Shown: positions 1-8,750, numbered from the stretch's first letter. The stretch is DNA of 64,000 bases from an uncultured Amaricoccus sp. (GCF_937891315.1 NZ_CALAGI010000140.1:17647-81646); one strand, 5' to 3'. Notes: a model not told the origin generated them from the letters alone. Translations and numbers: made by a program.

Positions 1-2
1 GC

Positions 3-491
3 TCACGCGACGCTCGCGCCGGCCAGCGCGCCGGCCAGCCAGTCCCAGCCACCGCCCGCCGCCGTCAGATCGGCGCGGCGCGCATCGCCATCGCCTGCGA
101 AATCGAGCGCGAGGGTCAGGCGCCGCGCCGGCAGCGCGGGGCCGAGCCGGTCGGCCCATTCGACGACGCAGATCGCACCGGCGAAGGCTTCCTCCAGCCC
201 CAGTTCGGCGATTTCGTCGAGCGCGCCCAGCCGGTAGAGGTCGGCGTGCCACAGCTCCACGGCGCCGAGATCGTAGGTCTGCACCAGGGTATAGCTCGGC
301 GAGGGTACGCGCTCGGACCGGCCGAGCGCGGCGAGCCGCGCGCCGATCAGCGCCCGTGCGAAGACGCTCTTGCCAACGCCGAGTCCCCCGACGAGCGCCA
401 CGAGATCGCCGGCGGCGAGCCCCGGCGCCAGCGCGCGCGCGAGCGCCTCGGTGGCCGCCTCGTCGGTCAGAATGAGCGTGGTTTTCAACAC
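3..491 (-). CDS. tsaE: tRNA threonylcarbamoyladenosine biosynthesis ATPase TsaE
   Basis: P-loop ATPase that works with TsaB and TsaD to make the N6-threonylcarbamoyl modification at A37 of ANN-decoding tRNAs. The 162-residue protein has the family's usual length and a Walker A motif GGLGVGKS at about residues 35-42. It is followed by the family hallmarks SPSYTLVQ and the acidic LWHADLYRL stretch, and later VVEWADRLG. The stop codon lies at the very edge of the window (3-5), so the gene is complete. It is downstream of the PAS protein on the same strand, with about 190 bp between them. The family is clear; nothing about regulation can be read. Confidence 0.93.
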   Translation of the reverse strand: MLKTTLILTDEAATEALARALAPGLAAGDLVALVGGLGVGKSVFARALIGARLAALGRSERVPSPSYTLVQTYDLGAVELWHADLYRLGALDEIAELGLEEAFAGAICVVEWADRLGPALPARRLTLALDFAGDGDARRADLTAAGGGWDWLAGALAGASVA

Positions 492-682
492 GGAGTCCGA
501 TCAGCAATGCGCTATCGCCGCTGTTCTACAACCCCGCGCCGGGCACGCAACCCCCGGCGATTCGGGGTCGGGGCCATCGCATTCGGCTCTCCTCGCGACG
601 GGGCCGAATGCGCGGACCGGGAGCCGAGGAAGCCACCGCGCCAGGGGAGCGGGTCGCCGATCAGGACAGCGGCGCCGTTGCG

Positions 683-2908
683 TCAGGCGCGCAACGCGAC
701 ACCATCGGCGGCGGAAGCCGGCTTCGGCGTCGCGAGGTCGGCGACGTAGGTGGCGCGGCCCGACGCGATCTCGACGGTCAGCGCGCCCCCGGCTTCCTCG
801 ATGATCCGACGTGCGAGCGCGGCGCCGACGCCTTCCGCGCCGGCCTTGGCACCGGTCTCGGACGAGGCGGTCAGCCGCCGCCCGTCCGGCTCCGCGGCGA
901 AGGCGATCACCGCGCCCGGCGCCGCGAGATCGGCGAGGGCGAAGCCGAGCGCCACGGCGGCTCGGCGCAGATCCGGCGCCCAGGCCGCGGCGTCGGGACA
1001 GGGCGCGAGGCCGAGGCCGCGCTTGGTCAGCGCCGCTTCCAGCCCCGCGAGCGGCCCTTGCTCGCCGTCGCGCCGCGCCAGGGCGCGCAACTCCCCGGCC
1101 CGCGACAACCCATCCTTCAGCGATTGGGTCGCAGTGCTCAGGGCCTGGAACGCCTCCGGGGTCTGGGCGGAGGGGATGGCGGCCATCAGCTGGCGCACCG
1201 CCTGTTCCACCGGCAGGCGCAACTGCTCCAGCGCCAGCTCCTCCAGCGCCGCCCCTTCGGCCCGCGCGGCGCCGAGCGCCATCAGCCGCTCGCGCGCGGC
1301 GCCCAGATCGGCGCGTTCGGCGGAGAGATCGCGGAAGACGACGAGCGTCGAGGCGTCGGGCAAGGGCGCGACCAGAAGATGCAGCGTCCGGCCGTCCAGC
1401 GTCTCGACGGCGGCCGTCCAGCTGGTCCGCGACTCCGCGGCGGTGGCGAATTCCGACAGCTGCGCCCAGACCGGGCTCGGCTGGCAACCTTCGGCGCAGA
1501 GCCGGGTCATCTCGGCGACGCCCGGCCCGTCCAGCCGGTCCATCGGCGCGAGGGTCCACAGCGCCTCGAAGGAGGAATTGACGAAGACCAGCATGCCGGA
1601 AGTGTCGAACACCGCCACCGCCTCGACCATGCGGTCGAGCGTCGCCTGACTGAGCTCCAGCTCCGAGCGGTACTTGCGTTCGAGGATGATCGCCGAGGAA
1701 ATATCCTCGAACAGGAAGGCGAGCGCGCCCTGCGGATGCGGCCGGCCGGTGACGCGGAAGATCTTGCCCGAGGGCAGCACCCAGTTCTCTTCGTAGGTGC
1801 CCTCGCGCGCGCCCTCCTCGAGCTCGCCGAGCTTGCGGCGCCAGGAGGCGAAATCCTTCTGCTCCGGCATCTGCCGCGTCTCGCGCAGCCGTTCGAGAAA
1901 GTCGCGCAAACTCGGCCGTCCGGCCAGCCAGACCGCGTCGATTTTCACGAGATCGGTCAGGGCGGGGTTGAAGAGCCCGAGCCGCCGGTTCTTGTCGAAG
2001 ACCGCGAGCCCGATCGGCAGATGCGCGAAGGTCTCGGTCAGCGTCTCGACAAAGCGGCGCAGGCTCGCCTCGGCGGCGACGAGATCGTCCGCCGCCAACG
2101 CGAAGCCGAGCATTCCGCCGTCGCCGCCGGGCGTCTGGCTCACCTCGAACCACAGGGCCTCGGTCTCCTGACGGCCGGGGATCGAGACCCGACGCCGGCT
2201 GCCCTTTCCGCGCGGCGTCAGCGGCACCTCCTCCAGCACATGGCCGAAGGCGTTCGGCACGCGATGGTCGCGGATGTCGGCGATCGGCGCGTCGAACCGC
2301 TCGCGATAGGCGGCGTTGGCCCAGATGATCTGGCCGTCGGGCGCGCTGCTCCAGGCGACCAGCGGCGCGGTGTCGAGCACGTCGCGCAGGAAGGCGGTCT
2401 CGCCGTTGGCCCGCGCCAGCGCGTCCTGCGCGTCCTTGAGCGCACGCGCCTCCTCGCTCGCCGGACGGATCGCGAACCAGGCGGCGGCGCCCCGCGGCTC
2501 GCCCAGTACCTCGAAGGCCGTGCCGTCGCGGCGGGCGCAATGGTGGCGGAAGGCGGTGCCATAGAGCACGAGCGCCTCCAGATCCTGGCGAATGCCGGCG
2601 CATTCGGGCTCCAGGTGGTCGCCCAGCGCGGCGAGGCGCGAGGGCGCGGCGCCGAGACAATCGACCAAAGCCCGCGCCGGCTCGGACAGCGGCTTCACGC
2701 TTGATCCGCTGATCAGGAACTCGCAGGCGCCGCTCGCCGCGCCGTCGTCCGGCGCCGCCTGCCGCCCACCGCGCAGCAGCGGCAGCCGAGGCGCGAAGGC
2801 GGCCAGCAGCGCGAGGGTCGCGACCGCGCTGACCAGCGCCGCGGCGATCACCTCCGGCGTGCGTTCGAGCAGGGGCCATTCGACAAGGGACAGTCCGGTG
2901 AATTCCAT
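683..2908 (-). CDS. PAS-domain membrane protein with degenerate histidine-kinase module
   Basis: A 741-residue protein with one N-terminal membrane segment (about residues 10-40) and roughly three PAS-like domains (about 115-230, 285-400 and 410-520; for example the stretches around APLVAWSSAPDG, LPIGLAVFDKNRR and VEAVAVFDTSGML). The C-terminus has the size and order of a DHp-ATPase module. However, I find no phospho-acceptor histidine in the helical region near LEELALEQLRLPVEQAV and no recognisable N or G boxes in the last 100 residues. It therefore looks like a sensor that has lost kinase chemistry. It sits beside prrB on the same strand, so a redox or energy sensing role is an inference. 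The ATG at 2908 is preferred to a GTG one codon upstream. Confidence 0.75.
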   Translation of the reverse strand: MEFTGLSLVEWPLLERTPEVIAAALVSAVATLALLAAFAPRLPLLRGGRQAAPDDGAASGACEFLISGSSVKPLSEPARALVDCLGAAPSRLAALGDHLEPECAGIRQDLEALVLYGTAFRHHCARRDGTAFEVLGEPRGAAAWFAIRPASEEARALKDAQDALARANGETAFLRDVLDTAPLVAWSSAPDGQIIWANAAYRERFDAPIADIRDHRVPNAFGHVLEEVPLTPRGKGSRRRVSIPGRQETEALWFEVSQTPGGDGGMLGFALAADDLVAAEASLRRFVETLTETFAHLPIGLAVFDKNRRLGLFNPALTDLVKIDAVWLAGRPSLRDFLERLRETRQMPEQKDFASWRRKLGELEEGAREGTYEENWVLPSGKIFRVTGRPHPQGALAFLFEDISSAIILERKYRSELELSQATLDRMVEAVAVFDTSGMLVFVNSSFEALWTLAPMDRLDGPGVAEMTRLCAEGCQPSPVWAQLSEFATAAESRTSWTAAVETLDGRTLHLLVAPLPDASTLVVFRDLSAERADLGAARERLMALGAARAEGAALEELALEQLRLPVEQAVRQLMAAIPSAQTPEAFQALSTATQSLKDGLSRAGELRALARRDGEQGPLAGLEAALTKRGLGLAPCPDAAAWAPDLRRAAVALGFALADLAAPGAVIAFAAEPDGRRLTASSETGAKAGAEGVGAALARRIIEEAGGALTVEIASGRATYVADLATPKPASAADGVALRA

Positions 2909-3017
2909 CACGCCCGGCTTTCTGGGATTTCGCCGGGTCAGGGAACGCCATGGGTCTTAAGGAAGTCTTAACCCTGACCGCCCGGCCGACCGGGCCGTCG
3001 GGGCCGCTCGCCGTGGC

Positions 3018-4385
3018 TCACTCCGGCCGGGTCACGCGGCCGCGCGGCCAGGTCACGGTCACGATCGCCCCCGTCGGCCGGGCGAATTCAGCCGGCCCGC
3101 GCGAGGCCATCCCGCGCGAGGGCTCGGAGCCATTGCCGAAATCGAGCCGCGCGCCCGACCGCTCGAGCAGCGTCTTCGCGATGAACAGGCCGAGCCCCAT
3201 CCCCTCGTAGCCCGGCCGCTCCTTCTGCGAACCCGACTTTCGCCGAACGAAAGGCTCACCGATGCGACCGATGACTTCCGGCGGATAGCCCGGCCCGTCG
3301 TCGCCGATCCGCACACGGAGATTGTCCACCGTCCAGTCGATATCGATCCAGACGGCGGTGTGCGCGAAATCGACCGCGTTCTGCACGAGGTTGCGCAAAC
3401 CCTGGATGATCTCCGCCCGCCGCGCGAGTTCGGGCTGCGGCACGGTGCCCTCCTCGACCAGCGCGCCCTCGACCCGGGTGATGATCCGCGTGCCCCGCCC
3501 CGCGTGCGGCGCCGCGGCCTCCTCGATCACGCCGGAGATCGGCGCGAACCGCATCAACTCGTCCTCGCGCCCCCGCGGCCCCATCGTGCGCAAGATGTCG
3601 CGGCAGCGATCGGCCTGCGCCCGGATCAGGAGCGCGTCCTCGCGCAGCTGCGGCCGGTCGCCGAGCTCGTCGGCGAGTTCGGCCGAGAGGAGCTTGATGG
3701 TGGCGAGCGGCGTGCCGAACTCGTGCGCCGCCGCCGCCACCACGCCTGACAGCGTGGTCAGCCGCTGCTCCCGCTCCAGCGCCATCTGCGTGGCGCCGAG
3801 CGCCTGGGACATCGAAAACGCCTCGCGGTTCACCTGCCTTGCATAGAAGGCGAGGAAGACGATGCCGATGACGATCGCCGCCCAGCTGCCGAGCAGAAGC
3901 GGCGACGGCGGCTCGAGCAAGGCGCCATCCGCCCGGCGCAGCGGCGGCGCGGCGAATGCGAGCAGCGAAACGATGGCGCAGGCCGCGGCGGCGAGCAGGA
4001 TCGTGCTGCGCCGCGAGAGCAGCGAGGCGCTGATCGTCACCGGCGCGATCATCAGCAGCGCGAAGGGGTTGCTGATGCCCCCGGTCAGCAGCAGCAGCGT
4101 CCCGAGCTGGCCGACATCGAACAGCAGCGTCAATGTCGCTTCGCCCTCGGTCAGCCGGCGGTTTTGCGCGGTGCCGACCATGGCCATCACGTTGAAGACG
4201 ACGGCGGCGCCGATCACCAAGGCGCAGGGACCGAGCGGCACCTGGAGGCCGAGCAAAGGCGCCGCCGCCGCCACCGCCACCGTCTGGCCGAGGATCGCGA
4301 GCCAGCGCAGCAGGATCAGCGTGCGCAGCCGCAGCCAGGAACCGCGCGCATCCTCGGCGAGAAGAGTGAGATCGGAATCGCTCAT
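3018..4385 (-). CDS. prrB: redox sensor histidine kinase RegB/PrrB
   Basis: Membrane sensor kinase of the global redox two-component system (RegBA/PrrBA), which senses the quinone pool and respiratory electron flow and phosphorylates RegA/PrrA. Six N-terminal membrane segments are followed by a cytoplasmic kinase. The quinone-associated loop GGISNPF is at about residues 102-108. The H-box AHEFGTPLATIK carries the phospho-acceptor His at about 221. The redox-box cysteine is in QADRCRDIL at about residue 261. The ATPase domain has the N box (LRNLVQNAVDFA) and GDDGPGYP. The 455-residue length matches the family. ATG 4385 was chosen over an adjacent GTG at 4388. It is divergent from prrC and prrA. 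Confidence 0.95.
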   Translation of the reverse strand: MSDSDLTLLAEDARGSWLRLRTLILLRWLAILGQTVAVAAAAPLLGLQVPLGPCALVIGAAVVFNVMAMVGTAQNRRLTEGEATLTLLFDVGQLGTLLLLTGGISNPFALLMIAPVTISASLLSRRSTILLAAAACAIVSLLAFAAPPLRRADGALLEPPSPLLLGSWAAIVIGIVFLAFYARQVNREAFSMSQALGATQMALEREQRLTTLSGVVAAAAHEFGTPLATIKLLSAELADELGDRPQLREDALLIRAQADRCRDILRTMGPRGREDELMRFAPISGVIEEAAAPHAGRGTRIITRVEGALVEEGTVPQPELARRAEIIQGLRNLVQNAVDFAHTAVWIDIDWTVDNLRVRIGDDGPGYPPEVIGRIGEPFVRRKSGSQKERPGYEGMGLGLFIAKTLLERSGARLDFGNGSEPSRGMASRGPAEFARPTGAIVTVTWPRGRVTRPE

Positions 4386-4388
4386 CAC

Positions 4389-4512
4389 CCCCGACTAAGC
4401 CAAATTCGCGCGCAAGAATATCCACCGCGCGTCCACGTCCGTCCGGACGTGATCGCCCGCCTCCGGCACCCCCGCCTTGAACGAAGCCCGCGACCATGCC
4501 AGAAGGCCGGCG
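4389..4512. promoter_or_regulatory. prrB / prrC divergent intergenic region
   Basis: About 125 bp separate the divergent starts of prrB and prrC, so promoters for both directions must lie here or just inside the flanking genes. I see no confident -35/-10 pair or FNR-type palindrome by eye. Confidence 0.4.
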
Positions 4513-5145
4513 ATGGACAGCCGCCGCTCGACCCGCCTCTTCGCCCTTTCGGCCGCGCTCGCCGTCGCGGCCGGCCTCGGCGCCGCCGCCTATTTCGCCT
4601 TCGTGCCCCGAGACGGCGATCCCTTCGCGGACTGCCGCTCGAGCACGGTCGCCGGCGGCGTGGCGACGATCGGCGGCCCGTTCTCGCTGACGGACGGCGA
4701 TGGCCGGCGGGTCACCGACAAGGACGTGCTGACCGGACCGACCCTCGTCTATTTCGGCTACAGCTTCTGCCCCGACTTCTGCCCGACCGACCTCGCGCGC
4801 AACGCGCTCGTCGCCGACGAGTTGGCGAGCCGGGGGGTCAGGGTCGGCCAGGTCTTCATCACCATAGACCCCGCGCGCGACACGCCGCCGGTGGTCCGTG
4901 ACTTCGCCGCCGCGATTCATCCCGACCTCGTCGGCCTGACCGGCACGCCCGAGGAAATCGCCGCCGCCGCCGCCGCCTTTCGCGTCTACTACCGCAAGGC
5001 GGATACGACCGACTACTACATGATGGACCATTCGACCTTCACCTATCTCGTCGATCCGGCGCATGGCTTCCTCGAATTCTACGGCTCGAACGCGACACCC
5101 GACGAGATGGCGACGTCGGTCGCCTGCTACGCCTCCCGGCTTTGA
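4513..5145 (+). CDS. prrC: SCO1/SenC family copper chaperone PrrC
   Basis: Membrane-anchored, thioredoxin-fold copper-binding protein involved in assembling the CuA or cbb3 centre of cytochrome oxidases. In Rhodobacter it links oxidase flux to PrrBA signalling. The 210-residue protein has one N-terminal membrane anchor (about residues 8-30). The copper site CPDFC is at about residues 86-90, with the distal ligand His in DHSTF at about 173, so all three expected ligands are present. ATG 4513 places the anchor right at the N-terminus as usual; an in-frame TTG at 4477 would add 12 unlikely residues. prrA follows in the same direction after 78 bp. Confidence 0.93.
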   Translation: MDSRRSTRLFALSAALAVAAGLGAAAYFAFVPRDGDPFADCRSSTVAGGVATIGGPFSLTDGDGRRVTDKDVLTGPTLVYFGYSFCPDFCPTDLARNALVADELASRGVRVGQVFITIDPARDTPPVVRDFAAAIHPDLVGLTGTPEEIAAAAAAFRVYYRKADTTDYYMMDHSTFTYLVDPAHGFLEFYGSNATPDEMATSVACYASRL

Positions 5146-5223
5146 TCCGCCGGCGGGAAGTGCTAAGCCGGCCAAAAGGGCGCCGGAAATGGCGGGGGAG
5201 AGGGGCGTTGCACCGGGGCTGTC

Positions 5224-5766
5224 ATGCCGCATGAAATCGGACCGGATCGGTCGCTGCTGATCCTGGACGACGACGAGTCCTTCCGGCGCAGCCTGTCGCG
5301 GGCGATGGAGAAGCGCGGCTTCGAGGTGCGGGCGGTCGAATCCGTCGCGGCCGGCCGTGAAGCGGCGCGCGCCCAGCCGCCGGCCTACGCGGTGATCGAC
5401 CTGCGGCTGCGGGACGGCAACGGGCTCGAGCTGGTCGAGATGCTGCGCGAGATCCGGCCGGATTCGCGCATCGTCGTGCTGACCGGCTACGGCGCGATCG
5501 CCACCGCGGTCGCCGCCGTCAAGATCGGCGCCACCGACTACCTCTCGAAACCCGCCGATGCGAACGACGTGACCGCCGCGCTACTCGCCCGCCAGCGTGA
5601 CAAGCCGCCGCCGCCGGAAAATCCGATGTCGGCCGACCGCGTTCGCTGGGAGCATATCCATCGCATCTTCGAGCTCTGCGACCGCAATGTCTCGGAGACC
5701 GCGCGCCGCCTCAGCATGCACCGCCGCACGCTGCAACGGATCCTCTCCAAGCGTGGCCCGAAGTGA
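5224..5766 (+). CDS. prrA: response regulator RegA/PrrA
   Basis: DNA-binding partner of PrrB; a global regulator of photosynthesis, respiration, and carbon and nitrogen fixation in Rhodobacterales. The 180-residue protein has a receiver domain with the acidic pocket DDD (about 15-17), phospho-acceptor Asp in AVIDLRLRDG (about 59) and conserved Lys in YLSKP (about 109). A proline-rich linker leads to a Fis-type helix-turn-helix at about 150-178 (NVSETARRLSMHRRTLQRIL), which is nearly invariant in this family. It lies downstream of prrC on the same strand and opposite to its kinase gene. Confidence 0.96.
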   Translation: MPHEIGPDRSLLILDDDESFRRSLSRAMEKRGFEVRAVESVAAGREAARAQPPAYAVIDLRLRDGNGLELVEMLREIRPDSRIVVLTGYGAIATAVAAVKIGATDYLSKPADANDVTAALLARQRDKPPPPENPMSADRVRWEHIHRIFELCDRNVSETARRLSMHRRTLQRILSKRGPK

Positions 5767-6129
5767 GCGGGCCGCGCCCGTGCCCGCGCTGAGCAACACC
5801 CAACCAGACGGGATCTCTGGACCACCACCTCCGCGCCCTCGCCGACCATGCGGGGCGCGGCGCCCGCCGCGCCTGATCCACAGGCGCCGACCAGCCGCCG
5901 AGCACCCCTTCGCTGACCCGGGGCTCAGCCCTCCAGTGCCTCGGAAGCCCTGAGCGACCACGCCGCCGCTCGGCTTCTTCCAGTTTCATATTGGCAGAAT
6001 TCCTATCGGGCAGGACGAGGGGCCCCGCCAAAGGGCGGGGAGAAACCTGACTCGCGGCCAACAGGCCGCTCCTGTGGCGGCCGCGGCAGCGGCCGCCGGG
6101 CCCAAGGGCGGAGCGCCAAGGGGCAGGCG
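5767..6129. other. intergenic region downstream of prrA, mostly occupied by a dispersed repeat
   Basis: This 363-bp gap holds no convincing gene. Its right two thirds (5912-6109) is copy 1 of a repeat found again at 61282-61480. The left third, 5767-5911, shows nothing recognisable. Confidence 0.7.
5912..6109. repeat. dispersed hairpin-rich intergenic repeat, copy 1
   Basis: 198 nt that match 61282-61480 in the same orientation. A central block (about 5976-6045) of 70 nt is identical in both copies. The block from about 6020 onward folds into consecutive hairpins: CCCCGCC/GGCGGGG, GCGGCC-aaca-GGCCGC, and a 9-bp stem GGCGGCCGC/GCGGCCGCC. The copies differ in the loop of the last hairpin (GGCA here, GCA in copy 2), and a one-base length change just before the second hairpin breaks every reading frame. 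The pattern therefore looks like a structured, non-coding element. No flanking target duplication or transposase was seen. Confidence 0.85.
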
Positions 6130-6303
6130 TCAGAGGCAGACCCCGTCGATCAGCACGCCGCCCGAACCGCCGTCGTCGCAGGGAACGGCGCGGACCGGGG
6201 CGGCGGTCACCGAAGGACCGGACGATGGCTCGGACGGCGGCTCGGACGATCCGCAGGCGGCCAGCCAGAGGCTCGCAAACAGCATGACCAGACCGCGCTC
6301 CAT
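6130..6303 (-). CDS. small putative lipoprotein
   Basis: 57-residue protein starting MERGLVMLF, with a short hydrophobic signal ending in the lipobox LAAC (Cys at about residue 16). A Ser/Pro/Glu-rich tail ends with a cysteine close to the C-terminus. It has no recognisable domain. ATG 6303 is preceded by GGAGAG at close spacing; the longer in-frame ORF to 6363 would bury the signal peptide. It adjoins repeat copy 1, whose right end is 20 bp from its stop codon. The signal peptide makes it plausible but the function is unknown. Confidence 0.5.
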   Translation of the reverse strand: MERGLVMLFASLWLAACGSSEPPSEPSSGPSVTAAPVRAVPCDDGGSGGVLIDGVCL

Positions 6304-6463
6304 CTCTCCGACCCCCTCCGGTTGAAATCGGCCCACCCTCTCCCCGCCCCGTCGCGGGATCAAGCAAAATCCCGAGGCCCGCCCGCTCTGGAGTCTCGCC
6401 GCGTCGCGATGTCATAACCGCGGCTCCGAGAGCGCCCGCCGCCACTGTCTCGTAAGGATCCCC

Positions 6464-6814
6464 ATGTTCGGTTTGCCCGTCCCGGTCGTCACCATCGGCC
6501 TCCTGATCGCCTCGAACGTCTTCATGACATTCGCCTGGTATGGGCATCTGAAATATCCCGCCACGCCGCTGGTCACCGTGATCTTCGTCAGCTGGGGCAT
6601 CGCCTTCTTCGAATACATGTTGCAGGTGCCGGCCAACCGCGTGGGCCATACGCATTTCAGCGCGGCCGAACTCAAGACCATCCAGGAGGTGATCACCCTG
6701 GCGGTCTTCGCCGTCTTCTCGGTCACCTATCTCGGCGAGGCCCTGCGCTGGAACCACGCGGTCGGCTTCGCGCTGATCGCGCTGGGCGCCGCCTTCGTGT
6801 TCAAACCGTTCTGA
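6464..6814 (+). CDS. DUF486 / DMT-like small membrane protein
   Basis: 116-residue integral membrane protein with four hydrophobic helices (about residues 5-25, 38-58, 72-90 and 96-113). It includes the family's conserved elements WYGHLK and the ANRVGHTHFSAAELKTIQEVITL loop, typical of the DUF486 family, which is distantly related to drug/metabolite transporters. The transport substrate is unknown. A Shine-Dalgarno AAGGA lies just upstream of ATG 6464. It is a single gene, convergent with map; the two stops are about 20 bp apart. Confidence 0.85.
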   Translation: MFGLPVPVVTIGLLIASNVFMTFAWYGHLKYPATPLVTVIFVSWGIAFFEYMLQVPANRVGHTHFSAAELKTIQEVITLAVFAVFSVTYLGEALRWNHAVGFALIALGAAFVFKPF

Positions 6815-6833
6815 AACGGCCTGCGCCGGCCGG

Positions 6834-7658
6834 TCAGGCCGGTGCGCGGTCCCAGGTCGGGTGGAACCGCCCCTCGGGCGACAGGGTGAAGATCTCGCAG
6901 CCCCCCGCGGTCACGCCGATCGAATGCTCGAATTGCGCGCTGAGCGAGCGATCCTTGGTCACCGCCGTCCAGTCGTCATCGAGCACCTTGGTCTCCGGCC
7001 GGCCGAGATTGATCATCGGCTCGATGGTGAAGAACATGCCCTCCTCCAGCACCGGCCCGGTGCCCCAGCGCCCGTAGTGCAGCACGTTCGGCGCCGCGTG
7101 GAACACCCGGCCAAGCCCGTGACCGCAGAAGTCGCGCACCACCGAGCAGCGATGCGCCTCGGCGTAGCGCTGGATCGCCGCGCCGATGTCGCCGAAGGTC
7201 TGGCCGGGCCGGACCTGGGCGATGCCCTCCATCAGCGCGTCGTGGGTGATGTCGATCAGCCGCTCGGCCTTGCGCGGCGGGGGGCCCGCCACGTACATCC
7301 GGCTCGAATCGCCGTACCAGCCGTCGAGGATCACGGTCACGTCGATATTCAGCACGTCACCGTCGCGCAGCCGCCTGTCCGACGGGATGCCGTGACAGAC
7401 CACGTGGTTGATCGAGACGCAGGAGGCGTGGCGATAGCCCTTGTAGCCGACCGTCGCCGACACCGCGCCCGCGTCCCCGATCATCCGGTGGATCGCCGTG
7501 TCGAGCTCCAGCGTCGAGACGCCGGGTCTGACCTCGTGGCGAATCGCGTCGAGGATGCGCGCGACCAGCAGGCCGGCGGCGCGCATGCCGTCGAAATCCC
7601 GCGCCTCGTGGATGCGGATGCCGTCCTTGTTCAGGCGGCTGGGCAGATAACCTTCCAA
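6834..7658 (-). CDS. map: type I methionine aminopeptidase
   Basis: Cytosolic metalloprotease that removes N-terminal methionine from nascent proteins. The five metal ligands are present: Asp at about 106 and 117 (NIDVTVILDGWYGDSS), His 180 (GHGLGRVFH), Glu 213 (FTIEPM) and Glu 244 (QFEHSIG). The substrate His is near 89 (VCHG). I chose the TTG start at 7658 because GGAG lies 8-10 nt upstream and the resulting 274 residues fit the family. An upstream in-frame ATG (7727) would add an Arg-rich 23-residue leader not expected in Map. Confidence 0.92.
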   Translation of the reverse strand: MEGYLPSRLNKDGIRIHEARDFDGMRAAGLLVARILDAIRHEVRPGVSTLELDTAIHRMIGDAGAVSATVGYKGYRHASCVSINHVVCHGIPSDRRLRDGDVLNIDVTVILDGWYGDSSRMYVAGPPPRKAERLIDITHDALMEGIAQVRPGQTFGDIGAAIQRYAEAHRCSVVRDFCGHGLGRVFHAAPNVLHYGRWGTGPVLEEGMFFTIEPMINLGRPETKVLDDDWTAVTKDRSLSAQFEHSIGVTAGGCEIFTLSPEGRFHPTWDRAPA

Positions 7659-7888
7659 GGCGGGCTCTCCTGACAGAATGCACCCTCGTCGCGTCCGGGA
7701 AATACGCCGGGTCCGCGCCGATTTCAAACCTCAAGGGCGCAAGGTAGTGGCCGCGCGCCCAGGTTTCCACCCCGGAGGACGCGGGTAGCGGCCCAATTCG
7801 GACACCGCGGGGCGCGGCTTCCCGCATGACGCCGCCGGGAAAGCGGATATACCTGCGCGAATCCCCGCGATGCCGGAGCCTTCGCCCC

Positions 7889-8623
7889 ATGCCAAATCCC
7901 ACCGCCGCCATGCTGACCATCGGGGACGAGATCCTCTCCGGCCGCACTCAGGACACCAACATGCCGCATCTCGCCCGGGCGCTGGTCGAGAAGGGCATCG
8001 CGCTGCGCGAGACCCGCGTGGTGCCCGACGTCGCCGAGGAGATCATCGCGGCGGTCAATGCGCTGCGCGCGCGCTACACTCATGTCTTCACCTCGGGCGG
8101 CATCGGTCCGACGCATGACGACATCACGGCGGACTCGGTCGCCGCGGCCTTCGGTGTCGGGATCGACGTGCGCGAGGATGCCCGCGCGCTCCTCGCCAGC
8201 AACTACGCCAATCCGGAGGTGGAGCTGAACCCGGCCCGGCTGCGCATGGCGCGCATTCCCGACGGCGCGACGCTGATCGTCAACGCGGTCTCGAAGGCCC
8301 CCGGCTTCTCGCTCGGCAACGTGCATGTCATGGCCGGCGTGCCCTCGGTGTTCCACGCGATGGTCGCCGCGCTCCTGCCCGGCCTGGAAGGCGGCGCGCC
8401 GATGCTGTCCGGAACGCTGCGCGTCGATCATCCGGAGGGCAAGGTCGCGGGCCCGCTGAAGGCGGTGGCCGAGGCGCATCCGGGCGTCTCGATCGGCAGC
8501 TATCCCTTCAGCGAGGAAGGCCGCCACGGCACCAACCTCGTCGCCCGGACCGAGGATGCCGGCGCCCTCGACGCGGCGATGGCCGATCTCCGCGCGATGA
8601 CGGCCCGTCTCGGCGAGGCGTGA
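7889..8623 (+). CDS. CinA-like molybdopterin-binding (MoCF) domain protein
   Basis: 244-residue protein with the MoaB/Mog fold: AMLTIGDEILSGRTQDTN near the N-terminus and TSGGIGPTHDDITAD at about residues 70-85, which form the molybdopterin/AMP-binding pocket. It corresponds to the N-terminal half of CinA and lacks the C-terminal nicotinamide-nucleotide amidase domain. Stand-alone forms of this kind are usual in Rhodobacterales, and their biochemical role is not settled. ATG 7889 aligns with the family start. It is transcribed away from map. Confidence 0.85.
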   Translation: MPNPTAAMLTIGDEILSGRTQDTNMPHLARALVEKGIALRETRVVPDVAEEIIAAVNALRARYTHVFTSGGIGPTHDDITADSVAAAFGVGIDVREDARALLASNYANPEVELNPARLRMARIPDGATLIVNAVSKAPGFSLGNVHVMAGVPSVFHAMVAALLPGLEGGAPMLSGTLRVDHPEGKVAGPLKAVAEAHPGVSIGSYPFSEEGRHGTNLVARTEDAGALDAAMADLRAMTARLGEA

Positions 8624-8654
8624 CCCGGAATCGCCGGAGCCGGGCCGCTGGCGA

Positions 8655-8676
8655 GCGAGCCGGCGCAAGGGCTCGC
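8655..8676 (+). terminator. possible hairpin after the CinA-like gene
   Basis: Seven-base-pair stem GCGAGCC/GGCTCGC about 30 bp past the stop codon, without a T-run. It may be a weak terminator. Confidence 0.35.
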
Positions 8677-8750
8677 GGAGACGCTTGACGCGAGACACAG
8701 CCACGCGGGGGTCGCGAGCCGATCCGGAACAACGAAACGCGATAACCCTA

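Noticed and set aside
5980..6105. Possible short conserved peptide in the repeat (frames are open in both copies)
   Set aside because: A one-base length difference between copies before the second hairpin changes the frame, and no ribosome-binding site is present.
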